Shown: one piece after another, positions 16,054 through 25,143 of the stretch
Layout: each line of letters starts with the position of its first letter
Numbering within the stretch: position 1 is the first letter of the stretch
Notes under the pieces: model-generated
The model's input: the letters and a program-made list of their open reading frames with translations, nothing else
What the model was told of the DNA's origin: nothing
Database searches by the model: none
Made by a program: the position numbers and the translations under genes
Assembly: GCA_947259275.1 (NCBI GenBank)
Contig: CAMYMH010000002.1
Coordinates: 1 to 64,000 of the forward strand
Length of the DNA stretch: 64,000 nt
Direction: 5' to 3'
Source of the DNA: an uncultured Acidimicrobiaceae bacterium
GTDB taxonomy: Bacteria > Actinomycetota > Acidimicrobiia > Spongiisociales > SHLN01

Positions 16054-17004
16054 ATGCCACAGCAGGATGATGACGTGCTCGACGCCTACTCGGCGGTAGT
16101 GACGTCGGTAGCCGAACGCCTCACGCCTTCGGTCATGAACGTCGAGCTACGGAATACCGTTGGTCGCCGGACCGGTACCGGATCAGCCTTTGCGTTCTCT
16201 TCTGATGGCCTGGCGGTTACCTCTGCCCACGTAGTCGACGAGGCCGGCGGCGGGGTCGCCACCCTCGCCGATGGCAGGGCCTTCGACTTCGATGTTGTCG
16301 GGAGTGACCCGCTCTCCGACTTGGCGGCGCTCCGCCTGGCGGCCGACGACCTGTTACCGGTTGCGCTCGGCAACGCCGACCAGCTGCGGGTGGGGCAACT
16401 GGTGGTCGCCATCGGTAGCCCGCTCGGCTTCGCCGGGACGGTAACCGCCGGGGTAGTGAGCGCCCTCGGAAGGTCGCTTCCCACCCGACAGGGCAAGAAT
16501 GTTCGCCTGGTCGAAAACGTGATCCAGACCGATGCCGCCCTGCACCCCGGGAATTCCGGCGGTGCACTTGCCGACAGCGGCGGCCGGGTGGTGGGAGTCA
16601 ACACCGCGGTGGTCGGTGCCCCGATCGGCCAGGGTCTCGGCCTGGCGGTCCCCATCAATCGGATCACCCGGCAGATCATCTCTTCCCTCATTACCGAGGG
16701 ACGGAATCGGCGGGCATACCTCGGAGTTGCCGGCGGGATCCGCCCGCTGCCGCCCCGGATGGCCGAGAAGCTCGGCCGATCGGAAGGAGTCGAGGTGATC
16801 GAGGTGGTCCCGGGAAGCCCGGCCGAACTGGCGGGCCTGGTACCCGAGGACATTGTGGTATCGGTAGACGGAGACATCATTCACAGTGCCGGCGATCTCC
16901 AGGCCTCCATGACGTCGAGTCGTATCCGGCACCAGGTCGAGCTGGAGATCATTCGCAATGGGGCCCTTCAGCGGGTGACCGTGGTCCCCTCGGAGCTCAA
17001 CTAG
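16054..17004 (+). CDS. HtrA/DegP-like serine protease with PDZ domain
   Basis: A 316-residue trypsin-like protease. The triad is visible: His in VTSAHVVDEA, Asp in DPLSDLAALRL and Ser in HPGNSGGALAD. A single PDZ domain follows (about 225-310; GVEVIEVVPGSPAELAGL). Unlike most HtrA proteins it begins directly with MPQQDDDVLDAY and has no signal peptide or membrane anchor, so it looks cytoplasmic. It follows yqeC by 43 bases on the same strand and may be part of the operon. A role in protein quality control of the large metalloenzymes is only a guess. Confidence 0.85.
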   Translation: MPQQDDDVLDAYSAVVTSVAERLTPSVMNVELRNTVGRRTGTGSAFAFSSDGLAVTSAHVVDEAGGGVATLADGRAFDFDVVGSDPLSDLAALRLAADDLLPVALGNADQLRVGQLVVAIGSPLGFAGTVTAGVVSALGRSLPTRQGKNVRLVENVIQTDAALHPGNSGGALADSGGRVVGVNTAVVGAPIGQGLGLAVPINRITRQIISSLITEGRNRRAYLGVAGGIRPLPPRMAEKLGRSEGVEVIEVVPGSPAELAGLVPEDIVVSVDGDIIHSAGDLQASMTSSRIRHQVELEIIRNGALQRVTVVPSELN

Positions 17005-17660
17005 ACCGCCGGCGGGTTGAGATACTGCAGGTACTCCTCACACAACCGCATATGGGCCTCGCCCGCCGCCGCGTCGATGATCATGTACTGCTCGACCTCG
17101 CTCCCAACTGTTGGCGAGCGCCACAAGAGCTCGCTCATTTCCGGATGGACCTGCAGCACCCAACGTCGGAATGAATCCTCAACTGCCGGCAGCCCGGCCG
17201 GCAGTGGCCATTGGGCCACCCGCACACGGTGGTCCGTGATTTCGACGGTCAGGCTGGTGACGAGGGATCCGAGGCGAGCCACCTCGGCCGGTGCGGCCTG
17301 ATTGAAGAACCAGCCGTCTCCGAAACGCACCTGGCAAGTGACGAGCCCGGCGGTGCCGGTGGTGCATCCGTTGAGCGCAAGCGTCGCATTGGTTGCGATC
17401 AGCCATTCGCTGTGAGCCTGCCACGCCGGGTCGCCTTCCACCAGCAGCTCGCCGACCGCGGCGCGGTCGCTCTGGTTGATGGCGGCAACCAAGGCGGGCA
17501 GCGGCTGGGTGGTGGCGAGACTCCCGACGACCGCAAAGAGCGCCCACGTGGCTAGGACCGCCAATGCCACGCAGGCCACAGATTGTGCTATCCAATGGTC
17601 GCCTCGGCCCAAGCTCGGCGGTGGGATTGGCGACATCGGTCGGTGTTGCCGCGTCGGCAT
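17001..17660 (-). CDS. Membrane-anchored protein of unknown function
   Basis: A 219-residue protein with a short Pro-rich cytoplasmic N-terminus, one membrane helix (SVACVALAVLATWALFAVVG, about 29-48) and an extracytoplasmic domain with a Cys pair in ALNGCTTGTAGLVTCQV and a strand-rich core. It ends in a helix (EEYLQYLNPPAV). No family recognised. Its stop overlaps the htrA stop by four bases in tail-to-tail orientation, so no separate terminator fits between them. Confidence 0.65.
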   Translation of the reverse strand: MPTRQHRPMSPIPPPSLGRGDHWIAQSVACVALAVLATWALFAVVGSLATTQPLPALVAAINQSDRAAVGELLVEGDPAWQAHSEWLIATNATLALNGCTTGTAGLVTCQVRFGDGWFFNQAAPAEVARLGSLVTSLTVEITDHRVRVAQWPLPAGLPAVEDSFRRWVLQVHPEMSELLWRSPTVGSEVEQYMIIDAAAGEAHMRLCEEYLQYLNPPAV

Positions 17661-17798
17661 TTCTTACGAGCCTTTGCCCTCAAGCGCCTCCTGGCTAGGG
17701 CCGAAGTTCACGTTGTGAAAGGCCTACAACTCGGTGGGAATGGCTCTCGAAACTAGCCTTTCGCCTTCGGGGAGCGATACTTTGAGAGGCAGGACACC

Positions 17799-19430
17799 AT
17801 GCTGAGAGACGCAGCCGAAATCAAGGACGGGGCGACCGTCGATGCCGACCTCTGCATCGTCGGTGGCGGGCTGGCCGGAATCGCGCTCGCTTCCACTTTC
17901 CTTGACACCGAGACCCGGGTAGTTCTTCTCGAGAGCGGTCCGGTTGGGGAGTCCGCCGAGGCAGACGACCTGTCGAACGGTGAATCGACCGCGCACCCCT
18001 ACTTCCCACTCAGCGATGGCGCTCCCCGCCGCCTCGGCGGCGCCGCCGACCTGTGGGGTGCGTGGTGCCGTCCCTTCGACCCAATCGACTTTGAGGAGCG
18101 TGACTGGCCCTGGAGTGGATGGCCACTGACTGCCGAGGAGATGGCGCCCTATTACGAGAAGGCACGCCAGTTCCTGAGAATGTCTGAGCGCGGCTTCGCC
18201 GGCGAGGCGTGGGCGGATGGCCTCCCCCCGCTGTACCGCCACATCCAGGACACCACATCCCTCGAGGTCGGCGTCTGGCAAGAGAGCCCGCTGGCTCCTA
18301 TCTCGGAGGCGTACACCGGGCCGCTGGAGGCTTCCGAGAACCTCACCGTGTATGTGGGAGCCACGGTGCTCGAGGTCGTCCAGTCGGCCGACCTCGGAGC
18401 CATCGACGGTCTCGACGTCGCAACCTCAAACGGAAAGCGATTCACGGTCCGAGCCGACCAGTACGTTCTTGCCGGCGGAGCGCTCGGCACGGCCCGGTTG
18501 CTGCTCGCATCGAACAGCCGGGGAGGAGCGGGGGTCGGGAACGGCCATGGCATGGTGGGCCGATACTTCGCCGAGCATCCGCACATCGTCGCCGGCCGAA
18601 TTCCGCTGTCTCCTCCAGCTGCAACCGGCCGCCCGCGCTTTGCGGCCATCGACAGTGGCCTGCCCGGCACCTTCGCCCGCATCGAGATGGAGCGCCCCAA
18701 GGCGGGCATCCGGGCGGGGATCTTGCTCCCCGAAGACGTCAGAAGGCGAGAGAACCTCCTCAATGTGATCGCCCACTTGAGGCCGCCGAGCGTCGAACCT
18801 CCCCGGGTCGCCCTGGAGTTCTTCCGCGAGGTTCGCCACCAGAACATCAAGAAGGTGTTGAAAGGGATCCCCCAACTGCTTCGCCACATTCCGGAGGTCA
18901 TCAACGTCGTCTACCGGCGCCTGCTCAAACGACCCCGCGAGCTGGAGCTGTACGTACAGGCAGAGACCGCACCGAACCCGGACAGCCGGGTAGTGCTCTC
19001 CGCCGAGAAAGATACCTACGGGATGCCGCGCGCCGAGCTGCAATGGCGCATCGGCAGCCTCGACAAAGAGCTGCTGGCCCGCACCGTCACCCAGATGGGC
19101 TCCGAGCTCGAAGCCATGGGCCTGGGGCCACTCAGGATGGAACCGTGGGTGACCGATCCCGGTGACGTGTGGAGCACCGAGCCGTTCGGCGGGCTTCACT
19201 TGATGGGAACCACCCGGATGAGTGTCTCGCCCGAGGATGGGGTTGTCGATCCCGACGGGCGGGTACATGGCGTGGGCAATTTGTGGATCGTCGGCTCCTC
19301 GGTGTTCCCCTCCTACGGGTCCTCCAACCCGGGGATGACAATTGCCGCCACCACATTCCGGACTGGCGAGCGCCTTGCTCTTGAGCTGGGCGGCGAATCA
19401 CGCTCGAACGGCGACGACACGGTCGGCTAG
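17799..19430 (+). CDS. GMC-type FAD oxidoreductase
   Basis: A 543-residue flavoprotein. The dinucleotide-binding motif is LCIVGGGLAGIALAS near residue 27. A second FAD segment ADQYVLAGGALGTARLLLAS lies near 220. The C-terminal GMC signature is HLMGTTRMS-GVVDPDGRVHGV-NLWIVGSSVFPSYGSSNPG. The family oxidises alcohols or sugars. The central part contains a Pro/Arg-rich segment typical of bacterial sugar-linked GMC proteins. It stands alone with a gagaggcaggacacc leader. Substrate unknown; no link to the purine genes is evident. Confidence 0.85.
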   Translation: MLRDAAEIKDGATVDADLCIVGGGLAGIALASTFLDTETRVVLLESGPVGESAEADDLSNGESTAHPYFPLSDGAPRRLGGAADLWGAWCRPFDPIDFEERDWPWSGWPLTAEEMAPYYEKARQFLRMSERGFAGEAWADGLPPLYRHIQDTTSLEVGVWQESPLAPISEAYTGPLEASENLTVYVGATVLEVVQSADLGAIDGLDVATSNGKRFTVRADQYVLAGGALGTARLLLASNSRGGAGVGNGHGMVGRYFAEHPHIVAGRIPLSPPAATGRPRFAAIDSGLPGTFARIEMERPKAGIRAGILLPEDVRRRENLLNVIAHLRPPSVEPPRVALEFFREVRHQNIKKVLKGIPQLLRHIPEVINVVYRRLLKRPRELELYVQAETAPNPDSRVVLSAEKDTYGMPRAELQWRIGSLDKELLARTVTQMGSELEAMGLGPLRMEPWVTDPGDVWSTEPFGGLHLMGTTRMSVSPEDGVVDPDGRVHGVGNLWIVGSSVFPSYGSSNPGMTIAATTFRTGERLALELGGESRSNGDDTVG

Positions 19431-19502
19431 ACGGACCTGCTGCCGCACCGGGCGTCATCCCGCATCGGATGAAGGCAACGCCCGACGAGACCTCACTCCT
19501 AG

Positions 19503-20021
19503 GTGTCCTTCGCTACGAGGGCACCAGTCAGGGGGACCGATGGGCTCGACCGGCGATCCGCGCATCTTGCACCCGGGCCACGCACCCACCCCTTCACCGC
19601 CGATGAGATTCGAGCCGGCTGCCCGGCCGGGCGGACCATCCGCCTCTCCGTGGTGGCCGACGGGAGCTCGCATGTGCGGACCATCCGGTTCGTTTCCGTC
19701 GACGATGAGGGGGCGGATCGGGAGTCGCGGGCGTTTGCGCCCGACGGTGAATCCTTCGGTGAGCCGACCTCCGTTTGGACCAGCTGGCTCCAGTCTCAGG
19801 AGCACGCCTCGTTCCCACGTGAGGTAACGGTCATCGATCCCGAGGCGGTGAGCACACCGCTCGGGAGGCAGGAATGCCGGGTTTACACCGTCGCCGATGG
19901 CGAGTCGGTCAGCCGGTACTGGTTGGCGGTAGCGCGACCCGGGATGCCGGCGAAAGTCGAGACCCGGGTCCAGGGCGAGCTCACCTATACGATGACCATG
20001 ATTGAAGATACGATCAGCTAG
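19503..20021 (+). CDS. Hypothetical protein, start uncertain
   Basis: A 172-residue ORF from GTG 19503. From residue about 30 it reads as a well-formed beta-rich protein (FTADEIRAGCPAGRTIRL, VRTIRFVSVDDEGADRE, a C-terminal KVETRVQGELTYTMTM). The first 25 residues look non-coding (Arg/Ala/Pro). A neighbouring frame upstream reads MKATPDETSLLGVLRYEG and then DRWARPAIRAS before stopping, and could be the true N-terminus separated by a frameshift near 19545-19590. No function recognised. Confidence 0.55.
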   Translation: MSFATRAPVRGTDGLDRRSAHLAPGPRTHPFTADEIRAGCPAGRTIRLSVVADGSSHVRTIRFVSVDDEGADRESRAFAPDGESFGEPTSVWTSWLQSQEHASFPREVTVIDPEAVSTPLGRQECRVYTVADGESVSRYWLAVARPGMPAKVETRVQGELTYTMTMIEDTIS

Positions 20022-20223
20022 AAGCGGTCCGTTCTCCACAGGCCGGGCAGCGAAAGTCGGGACCGACCAGGATCGAGACCTCCCGCTCGGGGCACCAGCG
20101 ATAGGGGTGAATCTGGCGGAGCCCTCGAAGTCCCCGCACACGACCGTTGGCGAATGTTTCTCTTTGGCGCGTTCCGTTCCGGGAGCGCCGGCTGCGGGAC
20201 GATCCCCTCGTGTCGTACGCCAT
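20014..20223 (-). CDS. Small protein with C-terminal CxxC zinc motif
   Basis: A 69-residue ORF inside the longer track ORF. ATG 20223 is preceded by a strong Shine-Dalgarno (gaggaggg) at good spacing, which decides the start. The N-terminal half is very basic (MAYDTRGSSRSRRSRNGTRQ); the C-terminal part has YRWCPEREV and FRCPACGERT, together a possible three- or four-ligand zinc ribbon. It overlaps the end of the convergent hypothetical gene by eight bases. Function unknown; a small nucleic-acid-binding protein would fit the charge. Confidence 0.5.
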   Translation of the reverse strand: MAYDTRGSSRSRRSRNGTRQRETFANGRVRGLRGLRQIHPYRWCPEREVSILVGPDFRCPACGERTASS

Positions 20224-20350
20224 GAATACCCTCCTCGGGTTATCACACCGCCCTACATCTGCCAGCGCCGTGAGTTTTCCACAACCGGTGGACAAAGCGC
20301 AAACCGTCGACCGCCCACCGCGAACCGTCAACCGCGGTGGGCGGTGGGCG

Positions 20351-20382
20351 GTAGGCCGGCGACGCCGGAGGCGTCGCCCTAC
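20351..20382 (-). terminator. Hairpin at the ygfK 3' end
   Basis: GTAGG(n)CGACGCC gga GGCGTCG(n)CCTAC forms a strong two-part stem that overlaps the last codons of ygfK. It probably terminates the ssnA-ygfK transcript. The flanking GCGGTGGGCGGTGGGCGGT motif recurs near 40.95 and 41.3 kb. Confidence 0.5.
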
Positions 20383-23300
20383 TCCTCGTACCCGGGATGG
20401 GGAACGAAGCTCCCGCGCGAGCCGTCGGCGGCCATGACCGGGAGGTGGCTCATCGAGCCCTGCAGCCCCTTGAGAAGGATGAACATGTCGGCGGCCGGCT
20501 CCAGGGAGAGCGCTTCGCCGTCGGAGGCCGCGGTTGGGGTTGCCTCCAGCAGCTTGAAGGTGTCCTTGTCCAACGCGGCAGAGAACCGAGGCGAGGTGTA
20601 CTCCACCGCCCCGTTTAGAACCAGCCGGTGGGTCTCGCCGTCCACCCGTGACTCGATGGCGCCATCATCGAACACCATGAAGGCGTTGTTCTTCTCCGCT
20701 TCGAAGTCGGCGCGGTCCAGATAGATCCGGGGCTTGTCGACGTAGGGAGTTCCGGAGGTTGGACACGCCGTCTCGCAGTTCCCGCACTCGTTGCAGAAAT
20801 CGGTGAGCACCGCGATCTGCAGCATCTGATCAGCTCCGTAGGAGAGCGACTCACCCTCAGCCACCCCGCCGGCGCGTGCCGTCAAAGCCGGCAGCGCCAC
20901 CCGGAAAGGCTCCATCTCGTAGGTCATGAGTGCCATGTTGGGGCAGACGCCCACGCACAAGCTGCAGATCTCGTGGCAATCGAGGCAGCGAGCTGCCTCG
21001 GCCATGGCCTGCTCGGGCGTGAAGGTGAGCTGGGTTTCGTTGAAGTTGTTGCGATCATCCAAGGGTGTGTGCTCGGCCTGCACGCGGTACTCCCGGCGGG
21101 AGCGGCGCACCATCATCTGCTGGAGGTTGACCTTCTCCATCGTCTCAGGCGGGCGGGCGGTGCTTACCCCATGCTTGGCGGCGATGGCGGCGGCCAGTTG
21201 CTTGCCGTCGTTGGCGGCCACCACGATCGACGATGGACCGTGGGCGGCCACATCTCCACCGGCGTAGACCTGCGGGATCGAAGTCTCGAACGTGACCGGG
21301 TCGGTCTGCAGATAACCGCTTCCCGTCAGCTCGGGGGTCTCGTCGCCGAAGAAGTCGAGGATTGAGTGTTGGCTGATGGCGAGGATCAGCGTGTCGAGCG
21401 GGATCTCGAAGTCGGAGTCGGCTACGTCGTGGGGAATCTTGCGACCCGAATCGTCACGATCGCCCCGGTACTCGGTGCGGGACACCACCAGCCCGGCCAG
21501 CTTGCCGTCCTGGATATTCAGAGCGCTCGGCTTGACCAGCTCCATGATCTTGATGCCTTCTTCAATTGAGGCATGGATCTCTTCACGATCGGCCGGCATC
21601 TGGTCGATGGTGCGGCGGTAGATGAGGGAAATGTCCTCCCCGCCCACCCGCAAGGCCGACCGCACGCAGTCCATGGCGGTGTCGCCGGCTCCGATCACCC
21701 CCACCCGGGCGCCGATGGCCGGCGGGTTCCCTTCCCGTACATTGCGGAGGAAATACAGCGCGTCCATGATCCCCTCAGAGTCCTCGCCGGGCAGATTGAG
21801 CCGCTTGGCCAGCTGGGCGCCCACCGCCACCACAATCGATCCATAGCCGTCGGCCCGCAGGTCGTCGAGAGTGAAATCGACTCCGGCGGACTGGTTGTAC
21901 CTGATCTCGACGCCCAACTCTTCGAGGATGGCCATGTCCTGATCGATGTCCTTCTGCGGCACCCGATACTCGGGGATGGCGCCCCCCACCATGCCGGCCG
22001 GGTAGGGATGGTGTTCAAAAACGGTTACCCCGAACCCGGCATAGGCCAGCTCCTGGGCGGCGGCGATGCCGGCCGGGCCCGCCCCGATGATCGCCACCCG
22101 CTTGCCGACCTCGGGTTTGCGAGTGAACGTCACCGGCGTGGTCTCCTGCTCCATGATGAAGCGCTTGATCTGGCGGATGGCGAGCGGCTCGTCGTAATGA
22201 GTGCGAATACAGGTGTTCTCGCACAGGTGGTCACACACCTTGCCGAGCATGGCCGGCATCGGGTTGTCCTCTCGAGTCAGTCGAACTGCCTCAACCAAGT
22301 CGCCTTCCCGGACCGCGTTCATGTACTGAGGCACCTTCTGATCGACCGGGCACTCGTCCAGGCAGGGTGCCTCGATGCAGTCGTAGTAGTCGAGGGTGCG
22401 GGGAGTCTTGGACCGATCCATGCGGAAGGTGGCCTTCAGGTAGCGGCGGTCGGTCAGCACCCGGTCCGCGTACGCTCGCAGGTTGATTCGTTCCAGGACG
22501 TTCATGACCACCATCACCAACTCGTGGCTACGTGCCTCGTCCAGGCCTTTGGTGCTCGCCCACGTGCGCACGGTGTCCATGAGGGGGTCGCCCCCGATGG
22601 AGGAAGCAAGCGCGGCTCCCAGGCCGGCGCAATCGGCCCGCGACAAGGCGAGCCCGCTGTCGGATAGTGCGGCCAGCCGCAGCATGGGAGCGAATTCGAT
22701 GAAGCCGTCCTCGGCCACCGCGGTCCGGGCGATGAAATCTTGGATGTCGGAGGCCCCGGCTTCCTCGATGGCGCGCTCCAGGTTCTCCACGTACTGCAGC
22801 ATCCGCAGATACCCACCCGACTTGAGAATGTCGCTGCAGGTGGTGACGGTACGCATCCCCGAGCGCACCAGGTCGGCGACGTTGAAGCAATCGGCCCCGC
22901 CGGCAAAGGACATGAGGAGGTCACCGTGGAACTGCTCGGAAATCCTCAGCCCCAGATTGCTGGTAACCGGGTGGAGGGCCCGGCCCGACAGGTACATCAT
23001 GTCGTCGCGGTCGAACACCGTCTTCCAATTGGTCACTTCGAGGGTGTTGGTGAGCTTGACGCCAAAAGTGCGATCCCGGGCGCGGGCCACCCGGCGCAGG
23101 CTATGCAGCATGGGAACCGCGTCCACGTACATCAAATCGTGGCCGAAGGCTTCATCGGGGATTGGCACATCATCGAAGCCGAGCTGGTCGTTGACGATCG
23201 AACGCACCCGGTCGGCCCCCAACAAGGTCGGGTTGAGCTTGACCGACGCATGCAGGCCCCGCTCCTCCAGCAGGTAGACCATGATCCTCTCGATCTCATC

Positions 23301-23948
23301 GGGCGGGCACCCGTGCATGGTGGATAGGGTGATGGTGTCCGACAGCCGAGATGGGATGTCGATGGTGCGGACGTCCGGGTAGCGCTCGGCCACGATGTCG
23401 ACGTAGGCCGGGAGGTAGGCCGAAGCGTCGTTCATGGTATCGAAGAACCACTGGACGTTTGGCTTGAGCATCCCCTCGAGGTTGTAGCCGACGCTCATGT
23501 TGAACACCATGCCCGGCTGATCACCCGGGAAGCCGAATTTGTGATGGAGGGCGTGGATCAGCACCCAGGCCCGCAGGTACTCGTCGAACGATTCGAAGAT
23601 CTTCAGCTCCTGGGACCATTCGACGTTGTAGCCCTCATCCTGAATGTCGATGCATGGCTTGTTGACGTCGAGCTCATCCAGGGTCTGGACCGTCTTCAGC
23701 TCGATGAAGCGGGCACCCACTAGCCAGGAGACGACGATGTTCTGGGCCATCTGTGAGTGCGGACCTGCGGCCACACCGAACGGAGTCTCCAGCTCTACCC
23801 CGTACTTCTCGATTCGGAACTTGTCTTCCGGCTTGGGAACGAACCAGGCCGATTCGGGAACCCCGAACAGCGCGTTCTTGGTCTCGAGCTCGTCGAACAC
23901 CCAGTCGGTGAGCTGTTCCATCGAGATGAGGTGAAACCGGTCGGACAT
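20379..23948 (-). CDS. ygfK: YgfK-like Fe-S flavoprotein (full-length form)
   Basis: A 1189-residue protein. The track start (24191) lies inside ssnA; ATG 23948 follows gaaaggaaactg and precedes the conserved MEQLTDWVFDELETKNALFG. The N-terminal module (about 1-500) is TIM-barrel-like. The GltD/DPYD-type module follows, with APCLDECPVDQ (about 529), VAIIGAGPAGIAAAQELA (about 617) and the NAD(P)H site VGVIGAGDTAMD. The C-terminal ferredoxin part has CHEICSLCVGVCPN (about 992) and CNECGNCETACP (about 1052). Family members were named putative selenate reductase but belong to the purine-catabolic cluster and probably reduce a purine-ring or ureide intermediate. It lies 11 bases after ssnA. Confidence 0.88.
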   Translation of the reverse strand: MSDRFHLISMEQLTDWVFDELETKNALFGVPESAWFVPKPEDKFRIEKYGVELETPFGVAAGPHSQMAQNIVVSWLVGARFIELKTVQTLDELDVNKPCIDIQDEGYNVEWSQELKIFESFDEYLRAWVLIHALHHKFGFPGDQPGMVFNMSVGYNLEGMLKPNVQWFFDTMNDASAYLPAYVDIVAERYPDVRTIDIPSRLSDTITLSTMHGCPPDEIERIMVYLLEERGLHASVKLNPTLLGADRVRSIVNDQLGFDDVPIPDEAFGHDLMYVDAVPMLHSLRRVARARDRTFGVKLTNTLEVTNWKTVFDRDDMMYLSGRALHPVTSNLGLRISEQFHGDLLMSFAGGADCFNVADLVRSGMRTVTTCSDILKSGGYLRMLQYVENLERAIEEAGASDIQDFIARTAVAEDGFIEFAPMLRLAALSDSGLALSRADCAGLGAALASSIGGDPLMDTVRTWASTKGLDEARSHELVMVVMNVLERINLRAYADRVLTDRRYLKATFRMDRSKTPRTLDYYDCIEAPCLDECPVDQKVPQYMNAVREGDLVEAVRLTREDNPMPAMLGKVCDHLCENTCIRTHYDEPLAIRQIKRFIMEQETTPVTFTRKPEVGKRVAIIGAGPAGIAAAQELAYAGFGVTVFEHHPYPAGMVGGAIPEYRVPQKDIDQDMAILEELGVEIRYNQSAGVDFTLDDLRADGYGSIVVAVGAQLAKRLNLPGEDSEGIMDALYFLRNVREGNPPAIGARVGVIGAGDTAMDCVRSALRVGGEDISLIYRRTIDQMPADREEIHASIEEGIKIMELVKPSALNIQDGKLAGLVVSRTEYRGDRDDSGRKIPHDVADSDFEIPLDTLILAISQHSILDFFGDETPELTGSGYLQTDPVTFETSIPQVYAGGDVAAHGPSSIVVAANDGKQLAAAIAAKHGVSTARPPETMEKVNLQQMMVRRSRREYRVQAEHTPLDDRNNFNETQLTFTPEQAMAEAARCLDCHEICSLCVGVCPNMALMTYEMEPFRVALPALTARAGGVAEGESLSYGADQMLQIAVLTDFCNECGNCETACPTSGTPYVDKPRIYLDRADFEAEKNNAFMVFDDGAIESRVDGETHRLVLNGAVEYTSPRFSAALDKDTFKLLEATPTAASDGEALSLEPAADMFILLKGLQGSMSHLPVMAADGSRGSFVPHPGYEE

Positions 23949-23959
23949 CAGTTTCCTTT

Positions 23960-24982
23960 CTACAGACGGGCGTGGAGACGCGAGGCCTGTTCCCGCGCCT
24001 TGGCTCTCACTTCGGCTGCGTCTACCCGGGTGGTCTTCCCATCCTTGAACACGACCTCGTCGTTCACCTTCACTTCGAGCGGCCGGATCGAGGGGGTGAA
24101 TGCGATATGCCACGGGTCCATCGGCTCGTAGGACCATGTCACCTCGTCGCCCCGTGCCTCCGGCATGATGTTCCACCCGTTTTCGAGCCATGACCAGGCC
24201 GGATCGGGCCCGGCGGTGACGTCGACCGAGCGCTGCATGACGTAGGCGAGCCGGAACGATTCGATCATGTTGGCGCCGATGCCGTCGGTGCCGAGTGCTA
24301 CCGGGTTGGTGAAGCGGGCCGGGTTGGCGTACCCGACGCCGTTGTTGAGATTGGAGCGAGGATTATGGAGGATGATCCCGGAAAGTCCATGATCGTCGGG
24401 CAGGTGTACGCAGTGGCTGAGCAGCCAATTGTCGGCGGTGAGGCCGGCCAGCCGCGTCGGAGCTTCGACGTCGCCAATACCTTCTGCGACATGGATATGG
24501 ACCCCCACCCCGAGGTCGTGGGCCAGGCCGGCTGCCTCACGCAACGACTTGTCGCTGCAAGTGAAGGCGGCGTGGATGCCGACATACCCCGGGCCGCCGG
24601 CCTTGATGAACCGCTCGTTCTCCTCCAGGCCGCGTTTGGCGCCGTCGGGGCCGTGGCGGTCGGTGATCCCATAGGCAGTGAGCACCCGCACCCCGACTTC
24701 GGCGCAAGCCTCGGCGATGACGTCGAGGCTGCCTTCGATGGCATTTGGTGACTCATGATGATCGACGATGGCGGTAGTACCCGACTCGAGGGCTTCGACG
24801 GCTCCCAGCATGGCCGACCAGCGGATCATCTCGAGGTCGAGAGCGACGTCGAGCCGCCACCAGACCTGCTCGAGGATCTCTTGGAAGTTGGTGGCCACCT
24901 TGGGGGGAGGGGGCATGCCCCGAGCCAATTCCGAGTAGAGGTGGTGATGGGCGCACACCAGGCCCGGAGTAACTGCGCTCAT
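23960..24982 (-). CDS. ssnA: SsnA-like amidohydrolase, N-terminally short
   Basis: A 340-residue amidohydrolase of the SsnA/aminohydrolase group. Metal ligands: HHHLYSE at residue 12 (HxH), IHIHVAEG near 158, SHCVHLPDDHG near 190, and Asp in ALGTDGIGANM near 230. Family members of about 440 residues start with a 55-60 residue beta-strand segment before the first HxH; here the protein starts at MSAVTPGLVCAHHH. The start has a good ribosome-binding site (ggggaggg), and hairpins, not coding sequence, lie upstream. So the N-terminal half of the beta-sandwich is truly absent. It is upstream of ygfK in one operon. Probable role: deamination or ring hydrolysis of a purine-derived compound. Confidence 0.82.
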   Translation of the reverse strand: MSAVTPGLVCAHHHLYSELARGMPPPPKVATNFQEILEQVWWRLDVALDLEMIRWSAMLGAVEALESGTTAIVDHHESPNAIEGSLDVIAEACAEVGVRVLTAYGITDRHGPDGAKRGLEENERFIKAGGPGYVGIHAAFTCSDKSLREAAGLAHDLGVGVHIHVAEGIGDVEAPTRLAGLTADNWLLSHCVHLPDDHGLSGIILHNPRSNLNNGVGYANPARFTNPVALGTDGIGANMIESFRLAYVMQRSVDVTAGPDPAWSWLENGWNIMPEARGDEVTWSYEPMDPWHIAFTPSIRPLEVKVNDEVVFKDGKTTRVDAAEVRAKAREQASRLHARL

Positions 24983-25045
24983 CGGTCCCTCCCCAGTTAG
25001 CTACCACCCCAAGCTACTCGACTGCGACCCCGCTGCCACGGTAAC

Positions 25046-25076
25046 CCGCAGGGTCGGGGTATCACCCCTCCTGCGG
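25046..25076. terminator. Nested hairpin upstream of ssnA
   Basis: CCGCAGG...CCTGCGG encloses GGGGTatcACCCC, a continuous strong stem. It separates the ssnA promoter region from the end of the preceding minus-strand gene. Confidence 0.45.
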
Positions 25077-25106
25077 AGCCAGCCAGAGTGGGAAAGGCCG
25101 GATACA

Positions 25107-25134
25107 GGTGAGAGCGCGATCCTGTGCTCTCACC
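25107..25134 (-). terminator. Hairpin after the beta-propeller gene
   Basis: GGTGAGAGC and GCTCTCACC form a perfect nine-base-pair stem ten bases past the stop of the minus-strand gene at 25144. No T-run follows. It may end the sigma-factor operon. Confidence 0.5.
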
Positions 25135-25143
25135 GAATAGGAG

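Noticed and set aside
21573-22667. 364-residue plus-strand ORF opposite ygfK
   Set aside because: Antisense shadow; the minus strand has multiple conserved cofactor motifs in this stretch.
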